A DNA stretch of 48,285 bases from Thermoproteota archaeon (GTDB lineage Archaea > Asgardarchaeota > Njordarchaeia > Njordarchaeales > Njordarchaeaceae): NCBI GenBank assembly GCA_021163045.1, contig JAGGXM010000065.1, forward strand, positions 1 to 48,285, read 5' to 3'. The first letter of the stretch is position 1, and the number at the start of each line of letters is the position of its first letter. Below are positions 40,848-48,285 of this stretch, piece after piece. The position numbers were made by a program, and so were the translations under genes. The notes under the pieces were generated by a model that worked only from the letters and a program-made list of their open reading frames with translations, was not told the origin of the DNA and made no database searches.

Positions 40848-41741
40848 ATGTTCTATAATAGAGAGGATGATGAAATTCCAAAGCAATGTCCTTATTGTGG
40901 ATCTAAAGAAATTATAGTTTATGATGGTTATATTGTCTGTGGTAATTGCGGTTTTATAATTGATGAAGTTAGAATTACACCAGAAAGAGAATGGAGAATT
41001 TTTAACCCTACGGATATCTCTAGAAAATCTAGAACATCAAAATTAACTATGTTAGAAGCCCCAGAAGATATGTCTAGAACAGCGATAAAGGAAGATAACG
41101 GAAAATATTCAACAGTACCTATAAGCTCGCCTATCGAAAAAAGTTTCGTCCGTATTAAGTATATCTTGGAGGAATTTGCTAATAAATTAAAACTAACTGC
41201 AGTGACCCGTGTAACTGCTATACGTCTATTATCATTATACATCCATAAGAAAAATATTAGAGAAAAAGAAAAAAATGCAATGGTAGCCGCAGCCTTATAT
41301 GCTGCATCTAGAATGACAAATAACCCAAAGCCTCTGGATAAAATAATAAGAGTAACAAAAGTCAGGAAAAAAGCAGTATCTAAAGCATTTAAGATGCTCA
41401 AAGAAATTGTGGGCGTTAGTATTAAGCCTCCAGATCCGGAAAAGTACATAATTTCCTTTGGTAAAGAATTAGGTCTTTCTGGTAAATGCATTAAACTTGC
41501 ACTATTTATATCGCAGAGTGCAAAGGAGCGGGGTCTTGGAATCGGCAAGGATCCTGCAGGTTTAGCTGCAGCGGCCCTTTATTTCGCTTCATTAGAGCTT
41601 GGCGAGAAGAGAACACAAAAAAGAATTGCAGAGGTTGCAGCTATAACGGAAGTAACTGTTAGAAACAGATATAGAGAATTAAGAAAGAAATTAAATGATA
41701 TTTTTTCGCAGCCACACTTACTCTCTAAGGCATTATTATAA
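40848..41741 (+). CDS. tfb: Transcription initiation factor TFB
   Basis: The N-terminal zinc ribbon CPYCGSKEIIVYDGYIVCGNCGFII, a B-finger region (REWRIFN) and two cyclin repeats (about 100-190 and 195-290), the second with AGLAAAALYFASLELGEKRTQKRIAEVAAITEVTVRNRYREL. The 297 residues are typical. It recruits RNA polymerase to TBP-bound promoters. The gene has a long leader after a TATA-like TTAATTTATAATAAC at about 40766-40783. Confidence 0.96.
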   Translation: MFYNREDDEIPKQCPYCGSKEIIVYDGYIVCGNCGFIIDEVRITPEREWRIFNPTDISRKSRTSKLTMLEAPEDMSRTAIKEDNGKYSTVPISSPIEKSFVRIKYILEEFANKLKLTAVTRVTAIRLLSLYIHKKNIREKEKNAMVAAALYAASRMTNNPKPLDKIIRVTKVRKKAVSKAFKMLKEIVGVSIKPPDPEKYIISFGKELGLSGKCIKLALFISQSAKERGLGIGKDPAGLAAAALYFASLELGEKRTQKRIAEVAAITEVTVRNRYRELRKKLNDIFSQPHLLSKALL

Positions 41742-41769
41742 AATTATAGACACCTATTATAAGTCTAAA

Positions 41770-42609
41770 TTAAATTTCAGATGTTTTTATAACATCTATC
41801 CCCAGATATGTACTGATTAAATCTTTAATTCTCATTCTATGCTCTCTGGACATTCCCTTCCAATCTAAAATAGCAATCTCTGGAACAGGATTAGACCGTT
41901 CGAATGCATGTAGTATTATATTCTTATCAATATAATCTAGAACATATTTTGGAGCGATATGACTCAAAGCGAATTTTTTTTGAGTAATGATTTTTACGAA
42001 GTTCGGGGCGTAGTGCGGACCACCAAATCCTAATGCAATCGTATTATTATCTGGTATATTTTTTTCATGCTCAAGTATTGTGCGGGAAATAATTTCACCA
42101 AGCTTTGGATTTTTCCACATTTCTAAGCTACTACCAATTTCTATAAAAACGGATGGAAAATTTAGGTCAGTTGGACCATGGTGAGTTACTTCAATACCAA
42201 CAGTTATACCTTTCAGGTTATATTCATGATGAACATTTAAAAGAGTGATAAAGAGAGCCTTCATTCTTAGCGGATCTGCTATAGATAGGCTCCTCGGTCG
42301 CCCGCCATATGGGGCAGAATCGGTCCAATTTCCGGGAAAATGAACTAGTAAGCAAGGAATTTTGGACTTTGATTCATGTCTGCTTGCAAAAATTAAACCT
42401 GTGATGGGTATAGGCAGATTTTTTAAATAATCAGAAAAAATCAAATCATCCCTTATCGTTATAAGGTAGTATTTTTTAGATTCAAGGATTGGTTCGTCTT
42501 TGAAAGTATACTCAGATAAATACCAATCTTCTAAATCTAACAGCACTTTTCGAATATTCATACTTGCAGGATCTTTCTTAGATGTTACAATCCCAAGCTT
42601 ACTGCACAT
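41770..42609 (-). CDS. dtdA: D-aminoacyl-tRNA deacylase
   Basis: The archaeal/plant DtdA (GEK1) signatures are present: FASRHESKSKIPCLLVHFPGNW, GITVGIEVTHHGPTDL and GFGGPHYAPNFVKI. It removes D-amino acids from mischarged tRNAs using zinc. The 279 residues fit. It is convergent with tfb. Confidence 0.94.
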   Translation of the reverse strand: MCSKLGIVTSKKDPASMNIRKVLLDLEDWYLSEYTFKDEPILESKKYYLITIRDDLIFSDYLKNLPIPITGLIFASRHESKSKIPCLLVHFPGNWTDSAPYGGRPRSLSIADPLRMKALFITLLNVHHEYNLKGITVGIEVTHHGPTDLNFPSVFIEIGSSLEMWKNPKLGEIISRTILEHEKNIPDNNTIALGFGGPHYAPNFVKIITQKKFALSHIAPKYVLDYIDKNIILHAFERSNPVPEIAILDWKGMSREHRMRIKDLISTYLGIDVIKTSEI

Positions 42610-42682
42610 TTCCCAGGCCCCTCTATTTGTGATCGTAACAAACTTAAAAAATTATAGTAAAAGATATGGTAGAAACGCTATA

Positions 42683-43594
42683 TTATTCTAGAAAACGCTT
42701 TATAAACTCCCATTGATTATCAATATATTTCTTTATTAAATTGATTTTCTCTGGCGAGATATCCCTAAATCTTCCTTGTAACATAAGATAATCTTCTAAA
42801 GGCTTCCTGCGAGCTGGGTCAATGTATGGCCTTGATGGACCTGAGATCGAGAAATTAAGTCCATGATCTGTTTGCTCAGCTTCCCATAGAATCCAGTATC
42901 CTGTTTCAACAGCCAACTTGGCAACAGTTACTGTTTTTGAATCATCGAATCGCCATCCTGGCGGACACGGCGCGAAAATATGTAAAAATCGAAAACCATG
43001 GATATTGCGTGCCTTTTTAACTTTCTGATATAAATCTAAAGGATAGCCACTCGATGCAGTTGCTACATAAGGGACACCATGTAATAGCATGAGGTATGGC
43101 ATAGGCTTCTTCTCTTCACTTTTACCAGCGTATGTTGTAGTAGTAATTGCACCAGGAGGTGTGCTCCCTGAGCGTTGAATTCCAGTATTCATATACGCTT
43201 CATTATCATATACTGCTACTATAATATCCTCATTTCTCTCTGCAGCTCCGCTTACTGTTGCGAACCCAATATCAATAAGTCCACCGTCTCCGCCCCAGAC
43301 TAGGACATTAACATCATCATAACCTTTTGCCACTAATGCATGCTTAAGTCCTGATGCTACAGCGGCTGCAGATGCAAAAGCGGTGTTAAATATATGAACT
43401 TTTATAGACGAGTATGGAAATATCGCTTGATAAACACTGGAGCAAGAAGCAGGAATAACTATAATAGTATCCTTACCTAAGGCCTTAAGTACATATCTAA
43501 GTGCAAGTATTGATCCGCATCCAGGGCATGATGTATTTCCTGGAAGGACGAGATCCTCTCGTTCAATTAATTCATCGTATATCGTTTTGGTCAT
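42683..43594 (-). CDS. porB: 2-Oxoacid:ferredoxin oxidoreductase beta subunit
   Basis: Thiamine-diphosphate subunit of 303 residues: NTSCPGCGSILALRYVLK, the ThDP motif WGGDGGLIDIGF...VYDNEAYMNTG, and cysteines for a 4Fe-4S cluster. GSTPPGAITTT follows, as in pyruvate ferredoxin oxidoreductase. It is last in the operon porG-porD-porA-porB, the order of archaeal pyruvate oxidoreductases, which make acetyl-CoA from pyruvate and reduce ferredoxin. The substrate could also be another 2-oxoacid. Confidence 0.92.
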   Translation of the reverse strand: MTKTIYDELIEREDLVLPGNTSCPGCGSILALRYVLKALGKDTIIVIPASCSSVYQAIFPYSSIKVHIFNTAFASAAAVASGLKHALVAKGYDDVNVLVWGGDGGLIDIGFATVSGAAERNEDIIVAVYDNEAYMNTGIQRSGSTPPGAITTTTYAGKSEEKKPMPYLMLLHGVPYVATASSGYPLDLYQKVKKARNIHGFRFLHIFAPCPPGWRFDDSKTVTVAKLAVETGYWILWEAEQTDHGLNFSISGPSRPYIDPARRKPLEDYLMLQGRFRDISPEKINLIKKYIDNQWEFIKRFLE

Positions 43595-43599
43595 TTAAA

Positions 43600-44748
43600 T
43601 CACCTCAGAATCTCATTAAGAGACTTTTCTATATGTTCTGGAAGAATTTCATCTCCTCCAATGCCCATAATTTTACCGTATACCGGAGTATCTACTCTAA
43701 ATTCATGAAGTGTGGCCCGTACTTCTCCTGCTAATATACCGCCCCAACCGAAAGAGATATCTCGATCAATTACAACAATATTACTAACCTTCCTAGCTAT
43801 ATTCGCGATTTCTTCTTTTGGAAATGGTCTAAAGGCTCGAACTTTAACAACGCCAGCTCTTTTTTTGAGTTCTTTGGAAGAATCGATTGTTGCTTCCACC
43901 TGTTCAGCTACATTTCCAAGTGCGATTACTATAGTATCTACACCTTCTGTGTTATAGTAGCTTACTAGATCCCCATGCCATCTACCAAAAAATTCTTTAA
44001 ATTCGGCAGCGACCTTCTTAATAATTTTTTTAGCGTTCTTCATCGCTTTTTCAATAGATAATCGGAATTTTACATAATCTGCAGGCAGAGCAATATTTCC
44101 AAACGTAATCGGTGGTGAAACTTTAGGATTCATTACATAGTGAGGCGGATCATATGGGGGCAAAAATTCATCTACGAGCTCTTGTTTTGGGATCTCGACA
44201 GGCATTGTTGTATGACTAAGTATAAAGCCATCATGCATAACCATTGCCGGAAGTATCACCTCTTTATGTTCAGCAATCTTATATGCTTGGATTACTGAAT
44301 CTAAAACTTCCTGATTATTTGCTGCCCAGAATAGGATCCAGCCAGAATCTCTTAACATTAGAGCATCAGTATGTTCACTCCAGATATTCCATGGTGGTCC
44401 TAGAGCTCTATCAACTACTGACATCACGATAGGAGTTCTTGCACCAGCCGCCCAGCTAATCATTTCAGCCATGTACAATAAGCCTTGACTTGATGTTGCC
44501 GTATATGTACGAGCTCCTGCAGCAGAAGCGCCCATGACTGCTGCCATTGCTGAATGTTCTGATTCAACTCGTATCATATGAGCTTTTAATTCACCAGTAT
44601 CGACCCATCTTGCTAATGTTTCAACAATGGTTGTTTGTGGCGTTATAGGATATGCCGCAATTACATCAGGTCTACTTAATCTAGCGCCCCATGCTGCAGC
44701 TGCATTCCCAGTAATAACTTTAACAGTACCTTTTGACTCGGTTATCAT
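43600..44748 (-). CDS. porA: 2-Oxoacid:ferredoxin oxidoreductase alpha subunit
   Basis: The 382 residues begin with GNAAAAWGARLSRPDVIAAYPITPQTTIVE, the pyruvate-binding loop, followed by ESEHSAMAAVMGASAAGARTYTATSSQGLLYM and the domain II stretch VDTIVIALGNVAEQVE. It lies five bases from porB and one base from porD, so the genes are tightly coupled. Confidence 0.94.
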   Translation of the reverse strand: MITESKGTVKVITGNAAAAWGARLSRPDVIAAYPITPQTTIVETLARWVDTGELKAHMIRVESEHSAMAAVMGASAAGARTYTATSSQGLLYMAEMISWAAGARTPIVMSVVDRALGPPWNIWSEHTDALMLRDSGWILFWAANNQEVLDSVIQAYKIAEHKEVILPAMVMHDGFILSHTTMPVEIPKQELVDEFLPPYDPPHYVMNPKVSPPITFGNIALPADYVKFRLSIEKAMKNAKKIIKKVAAEFKEFFGRWHGDLVSYYNTEGVDTIVIALGNVAEQVEATIDSSKELKKRAGVVKVRAFRPFPKEEIANIARKVSNIVVIDRDISFGWGGILAGEVRATLHEFRVDTPVYGKIMGIGGDEILPEHIEKSLNEILR

Positions 44749-44749
44749 T

Positions 44750-45025
44750 TCAAATCCCCTCTCTTATTTTTTTAATTGCATCTTTAGGGCAGACATCTGC
44801 GCATACGAAACAGCCTTTACAATACTCGTAATCAATTTGCGGAATCTGATCTCTTTGTTTAACTATTATCGCATTTTCTGGGCAATGTATCCAGCACAGA
44901 AGGCATTTAATGCACTTATTTTCATCTATTATCGGTCTAAAAACGCGCCAAGCACCAGTTTTACCACCAGCACCGATTTTTGGGTGTGAAATGGGTAGAA
45001 TTAAATGATCTAGTTCCTGAGTCAT
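44750..45025 (-). CDS. porD: Oxidoreductase delta subunit, 2x4Fe-4S ferredoxin
   Basis: 91 residues with two 4Fe-4S motifs: CIKCLLCWIHCPENA and CKGCFVCADVCPKDA. The N-terminal GAGGKTGAWRVFRPII is typical of PorD. It passes electrons from PorAB to free ferredoxin. Confidence 0.94.
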   Translation of the reverse strand: MTQELDHLILPISHPKIGAGGKTGAWRVFRPIIDENKCIKCLLCWIHCPENAIIVKQRDQIPQIDYEYCKGCFVCADVCPKDAIKKIREGI

Positions 45026-45047
45026 TTCGCATCACCATAAAACAACA

Positions 45048-45620
45048 TTATAACTCGGTTATTTCAATATTATTATAAGCCTTTGTTGCAGCTATTGCGT
45101 TTTTTTCACCTATTTTTCCTGGCCAGTTATTTTTAATAACATATTGAATAGCGTCTATCGAAGGAAGATTTAGAATTCTTGATAGTGCTCCCAACATAGC
45201 AGTATTTATGACATGAAGTCCCGCTATTGTAAGTTCAAGCTCAACAGCAATACCTGTGGCATCCACTATTCCAATTTTTTTAACCTTTTTAGGAATAATA
45301 TTCTTTATTGAGCTCAGAGAACCACTATAATTCAAGAGAATAGAGCCACCATCTTTAAGATTCTGTAAAACCTTTGTTATCTTTAGCAATTCTAAATCGA
45401 AAAATATAGCAATATCGGGACTATTTACGAAATGATGAAATTTAATTACTTTATCTGATAATCGATTATATGCATAGACTGGTGCGCCTCTTCTTTCCGC
45501 TCCAAAAAAAACAATAGATTGAGCCCAATAATTTTCTCTATAGACCGCACTCGCAAAAAGTCTTGACGCGGTAACAGCACCTTGTCCTCCACGACCAACC
45601 CAAGTGATTTCAATCAACAA
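45048..45620 (-). CDS. porG: Oxidoreductase gamma subunit
   Basis: About 190 residues beginning IEITWVGRGGQGAVTASRLFASAV, with SIVFFGAERRGAPVYAYNRLSD and the closing NAIAATKAYNNI, typical of PorG. TTG at 45620 behind GGTGAT is the chosen start. It heads the por operon; the permuted 5S rRNA gene lies 88 bases upstream on the same strand. Confidence 0.92.
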   Translation of the reverse strand: MLIEITWVGRGGQGAVTASRLFASAVYRENYWAQSIVFFGAERRGAPVYAYNRLSDKVIKFHHFVNSPDIAIFFDLELLKITKVLQNLKDGGSILLNYSGSLSSIKNIIPKKVKKIGIVDATGIAVELELTIAGLHVINTAMLGALSRILNLPSIDAIQYVIKNNWPGKIGEKNAIAATKAYNNIEITEL

Positions 45621-45707
45621 GGTAATCACCATGATGATTTCTTTAAGAAGATCAAGAAATTATAAATTAAAACTCTATGAAAATACTATAAGTAGAACTC
45701 AAGTAGA

Positions 45708-45860
45708 TGCCCCTGAGTTTCCGAGTTCGGAATGGGTTCGGGCGTAGCCTCCTCCCTATGGCCGCCTCCCGAAGGAGGCAGCAGAGTCCTTTCCCGTAGA
45801 GTCGCCCACTACGGTACTTGGAACTCCGTGGAGGAGCTTAGCTTCCGGCCCAGGGGCACT
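45708..45860 (-). rRNA. 5S rRNA, circularly permuted gene
   Basis: On the minus strand the 3' half of 5S rRNA comes first (AAGCTAAG...CTCCTCC, helix V GAGTTCC/GGACTC, helix IV CCGTAG/CTACGG around TGGGCGACT, 45844-45774). Then comes a TTCG loop (45773-45770), then the 5' half (GGAGGCGGCCATAG, helix II GGAGGAG, loop C ACCCATTCCGAAC, helix III CCGA/TCGG, 45769-45721). Put back in normal order the halves give 120 nt, the standard length. Helix I (GGAGGCGGC with GCTGCCTCC, 9 bp, one G-U) is capped by CUUCGG instead of carrying the ends. The new ends lie between helices II and III, held by an added 8-bp helix: TGCCCCTG (45858-45851) with CAGGGGCA (45715-45708). CGGAA is present at both borders. 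Confidence 0.92.
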
Positions 45861-45883
45861 AGTCATTCGATTAGTAGTAAAAG

Positions 45884-45892
45884 TATTTTAAA
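45884..45892 (-). promoter_or_regulatory. TATA box of permuted 5S rRNA gene
   Basis: TTTAAAATA preceded by a purine-rich BRE-like GAAAAG. Its centre (45888) is 27 bases upstream of 45861, so transcription would start right at the new 5' end of the permuted RNA. Confidence 0.75.
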
Positions 45893-45978
45893 CTTTTCTT
45901 TTGAGATTATATTTACCAACTAATTGTTAATGATAGCTAAATAGTGGTTTTTTCCTTATTATCTTTTAGAGATATAAG

Positions 45979-46046
45979 AAAAACTCAGACTGCCCATCGT
46001 CGCTCATTTAAAGTGATCGCTCAAGGCTGAAATCATCATCGTTTTT
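45979..46046 (-). ncRNA. C/D box sRNA with 16S rRNA guide
   Basis: Minus strand: a terminal stem AAAAAC (46046-46041) with GTTTTT (45984-45979), box C ATGATGA (46039-46033), guide TTTCAGCCTTGA, D' probably GCGA (46020-46017), C' ATGAGCG (46007-46001), a 12-base second guide, box D CTGA (45988-45985). The complement of guide 1 contains CAAGGCTGAAA, which is the conserved 16S rRNA stretch just before ACUUAAAGGAAUUG. The target of guide 2 (ACTGCCCATCGT) is not recognised. It lies 119 bases upstream of the permuted 5S rRNA. Confidence 0.78.
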
Positions 46047-46070
46047 TTACTAAAAATTTAGGTCCTTAGA

Positions 46071-46080
46071 TTTATATTTT
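46071..46080 (-). promoter_or_regulatory. TATA box of C/D box sRNA
   Basis: AAAATATAAA with a preceding GAAGAAA purine run, centred about 26-29 bases before the start of the sRNA terminal stem. Confidence 0.6.
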
Positions 46081-46135
46081 TTTCTTCATCAAAGAACATA
46101 GTTTAAGACAAATATTATATATCGATGGATTTGAA

Positions 46136-46558
46136 ATGAGTCGATCGGATATTTCCTATAGAGAATTATTATTCGACGAGTTTGTACAATTAATTTCTTC
46201 ACTTAAAGATGAGAGAAAAGAAATAACATTAAGAGTAAGGTTAATTGGAAAAATAGCCTCTATAGAAAGGAACCTTCTAACCTTAGAGGATCCTTTTAAA
46301 GGAGAAGATCGTGGAGTACGATTTGTAGTTGTTCTAAGCTCTTCACATTATAACACTTTAAAGAATTCAAATAGCTTAGTAGGGTCTTTTGTTGATTTTT
46401 GGGGAAGTGTTAAGATATTCTCTGATGGGAACATTATAATACATGCACATATTCTTAGAATAATAGAATCTTTTAATCCAGATATTTATAAATTATTGAT
46501 AAAGTTAGAAAGAAAGTGTCTAAATATTAAAAATGGTGATTTAAAATGGAATGGTTAG
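46136..46558 (+). CDS. Small OB-fold-like protein coupled to PCNA
   Basis: The 140-residue protein has an OB-like strand series: ITLRVRLIGKIASIERNLLTLEDPF, RGVRFVVVLS, GSFVDFWGSVKIFSDGNIIIHAHILRII, with helices at both ends. I do not recognise a named family. Its last 13 bases overlap the PCNA gene, whose GGTGAT site lies within it, so translation is coupled. A replication-linked single-strand-binding role is an inference from the fold and neighbour. Confidence 0.65.
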   Translation: MSRSDISYRELLFDEFVQLISSLKDERKEITLRVRLIGKIASIERNLLTLEDPFKGEDRGVRFVVVLSSSHYNTLKNSNSLVGSFVDFWGSVKIFSDGNIIIHAHILRIIESFNPDIYKLLIKLERKCLNIKNGDLKWNG

Positions 46559-47349
46559 CAGCATATGACGATGCTAAAGTTGCAAAAGAAATTATAATTG
46601 CAATTTCAAATATTGTAGATGAGGGAAATTTTTATGCCAGAGAAGCTGGGCTTGAGTTTATGGCCATGGATGAATCGAGAGTTGCAATGGTTATATTGAA
46701 TATGCCCGCAACACTCTTTCAGAAGTACGATTTTGAACCCCCTGATGGAAAAGAGACTATTGTTATGGGCATTAATTTTTCTGAACTTAAGAAGATCATA
46801 CAAAGAGCAAAATCAAAAGATAGCGTAATATTTTCTCTTAAAAAAGAGAGAGATAGATTCTTTTTTACAGTTACTTTCTATCGGGGAACCCTAGAAGAAA
46901 GAAGTCTGCAAAGATCTTTTGCATTACCATTAATAGAGATTCCCGAGGAGAAAATTCCCATCAAAGAATTACAATATGATGTTTCTATAGAATTTGCTCC
47001 AGCATCAGCATTAGGGGAAATAATCTCCGATGCAAGCGTAATTGGAGAAGATTTAAGAATAATCACAAATGCATCAAAAAAGGAACTTAAATTTGTAGTA
47101 GAAAGCGATACCGGAGGTTTTTATGAATATCTCGCGCCTCTAGATCGCGAAGAAACTATTGTCGAATTTAATGTTAAAAATGATGCGGAATCCTTATATT
47201 CAATAGATTTTCTGAAGAAATTCATGCGTGCTTCGAGAGTTTCTGAAATGGTTCGATTAGAGTATTCTAAGAATATGCCTCTAAAGCTTACATTTATGAT
47301 CGGTGGTGGCGTCGAGTTATCTTATCTACTTGCTCCAAGGATTGTATAA
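46546..47349 (+). CDS. pcn: DNA polymerase sliding clamp PCNA
   Basis: 267 residues with the two-domain PCNA fold: the N-terminal AGLEFMAMDESRVAMVILNMPATLFQKYDF, the connector IPEEKIPIKELQYDVSIEFAPASALGEIISDA, and the C-terminal LKLTFMIGGGVELSYLLAPRIV. It is the clamp loaded by RFC (25881-28692), and RfcL carries a matching PIP peptide. No second PCNA gene is in the window. Confidence 0.96.
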   Translation: MEWLAAYDDAKVAKEIIIAISNIVDEGNFYAREAGLEFMAMDESRVAMVILNMPATLFQKYDFEPPDGKETIVMGINFSELKKIIQRAKSKDSVIFSLKKERDRFFFTVTFYRGTLEERSLQRSFALPLIEIPEEKIPIKELQYDVSIEFAPASALGEIISDASVIGEDLRIITNASKKELKFVVESDTGGFYEYLAPLDREETIVEFNVKNDAESLYSIDFLKKFMRASRVSEMVRLEYSKNMPLKLTFMIGGGVELSYLLAPRIV

Positions 47350-47515
47350 GAAAAATTATTATTAACAAATTACCCTACAATATACAATATTTTAAATTAA
47401 ATTGTTACTAACTTATAGTTGAAGAGATATACCAATCGTTGGGAATACTATTAAATTAAATATTTTTTGTAAATCATATCTTATCGGTTAAAGAGCTTAA
47501 CAGGCGGAGATATAA

Positions 47516-48121
47516 ATGGTCTATCGAGACAAAAATGGCTACTATAGATTCAAAATAGTTTTATATGGTCCATCTCTTGGCGGAAAAACTACAATGGTTA
47601 AAGCATTATACAATAGAATCTTCGGCTTAAAAAAAGGTAAAATAAGATCCATAGAAGATCCCAGTGGAAGAACTCTCTATTTCGATTATATGCCTCTGGG
47701 TACACGTGGCAAGGTGGTTTTTGACATTTATACGGTTCCTGGGCAGAGAAGGCATAAGCATCAAAGGAAAGTTATACTCCAGGGGGCAGATGCTGTCATT
47801 TTTGTTGTAGATAGTGATCCTAATGCATTACAGGAAAACATCTATAGTATAAATGAACTAAAAGATTTTCTTGGGGATCACTTTATAAGAATGCCTGTTA
47901 TAATAGCACTAAACAAAAGAGATCTAGATGATGCGTTACCCGAGCGGGTTCTTTTACGAGCACTTAATATAGAGGGAACGTTCCCCGTGTTTAAAACAGT
48001 AGCTAAGGATGGCTTAGGCGTTAAAAGAGTTTTTCAGGAAGCAGCTAGGCTTGCTATGCTATACCGTGTTTTCCCAGAAGTTTATCGAAAAGAAATGGCA
48101 ACTCTTGGACGTAAGATATAA
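47516..48121 (+). CDS. MglA-like small GTPase
   Basis: 201 residues with P-loop GPSLGGKTT (18-26), switch II region DIYTVPGQRRHKHQRK (70-85), ILQGADAVIFVVDSD and NKRD (133-136). The VPGQ (not DxAGQ) motif and G-x-x-x-G-G-K-T loop fit MglA-type GTPases, which are regulated by roadblock proteins of MglB type; such a domain is encoded at 8788-9675. No lipidation site is visible. GGCGGAG precedes the ATG. Confidence 0.9.
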   Translation: MVYRDKNGYYRFKIVLYGPSLGGKTTMVKALYNRIFGLKKGKIRSIEDPSGRTLYFDYMPLGTRGKVVFDIYTVPGQRRHKHQRKVILQGADAVIFVVDSDPNALQENIYSINELKDFLGDHFIRMPVIIALNKRDLDDALPERVLLRALNIEGTFPVFKTVAKDGLGVKRVFQEAARLAMLYRVFPEVYRKEMATLGRKI

Positions 48122-48285
48122 ACCGAAATAGAACTTATTTTTATAGATACGAGAATACTACGAATGAATATCTGATCTTAATGCCTGATGCACTACATTA
48201 GTACTCAACCTCTAAGTAGAGAAATTATAAATAATAGACTTATTAGAAGATAAGAAAGTTTTTAATCTTGATAAATATAGTATTA

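Noticed and set aside
45732-45923. Open frame of 63 codons on the plus strand across the 5S locus
   Set aside because: It is antisense to the permuted 5S rRNA; its composition reflects rRNA helices and there is no ribosome binding site.

Overview
The window is archaeal: TBP, TFB, PriS, RFC large and small subunits, PCNA, Pelota, ABCE1, D-aminoacyl-tRNA deacylase, CTP-dependent riboflavin kinase, spliced tRNA genes and GGTGA-type ribosome binding sites. A Rab/Ras-like GTPase, an MglA-like GTPase, a roadblock-like protein, a ubiquitin-conjugating E2, a JAMM isopeptidase-like protein and an OST48-like membrane protein point to an Asgard (or related TACK/Caldiarchaeum-like) genome. Low GC, three intron-containing tRNA genes and the HPS/PHI pentose pathway would fit a thermophile such as Odinarchaeia, but the exact lineage cannot be proved from this sequence. 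TTG and GTG starts behind a GGTGAT motif are common.

Region 1 (0.1-11.2 kb): a double-SIS protein, NMD3, a beta-CASP nuclease, tRNA-Val(GAC) with an intron, an MtaB-type tRNA thiomethylase, tRNA splicing endonuclease directly behind tRNA-Leu(GAG), then a 0.7-kb AT-rich gap. The gap holds three origin-recognition-box-like elements (dyad plus G-string) and many dyads, so it is a candidate replication origin. It is followed by a winged-helix gene, hexulose-6-phosphate synthase, Pelota, intron-containing tRNA-Leu(CAA), a roadblock-like protein, a KH (Dim2/Pno1-like) protein and PriS. GGATCC sites are strongly clustered around this gap.

Region 2 (11.2-25.7 kb): an RpoP-like zinc ribbon, tRNA-Glu(TTC) with an intron, ABCE1, JAMM protein, N-acetyltransferase, UMP kinase, eS1, a truncated TFS/RPB9-like ribbon, eS27, two convergent OST48-like surface proteins, an RpoH/RPB5 with a eukaryote-like N-terminal domain, E2, a BFN nuclease, a Rad51 paralogue facing a SWIM protein (Shu/SWS1-like pair), a coiled-coil/polyproline protein, RibK and a PRC-barrel protein.

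Region 3 (25.9-42.6 kb): RFC-S and RFC-L (the latter with a Trp-rich insertion), MetG, Trm56, a phosphohexomutase, TatD, a candidate C/D box sRNA, a COG1325 protein, a Yip1-like protein, RibL, uS13-uS4-uS11, an MTA phosphorylase, an OB-fold protein, a TBP with an inserted segment, a Rab-like GTPase facing a cytoplasmic FG-GAP propeller, TFB and DtdA.

Region 4 (42.7-48.3 kb): a porGDAB operon, then on the same strand a 5S rRNA gene whose halves are in reversed order (circularly permuted), closed by a CUUCGG tetraloop and preceded by a well-placed TATA box, and a C/D box sRNA with a guide matching conserved 16S rRNA. An OB-fold gene overlapping PCNA and an MglA-like GTPase follow. The permuted 5S rRNA is the most unusual element of the window; the origin, the long RPB5 and the OST48-like pair come next.
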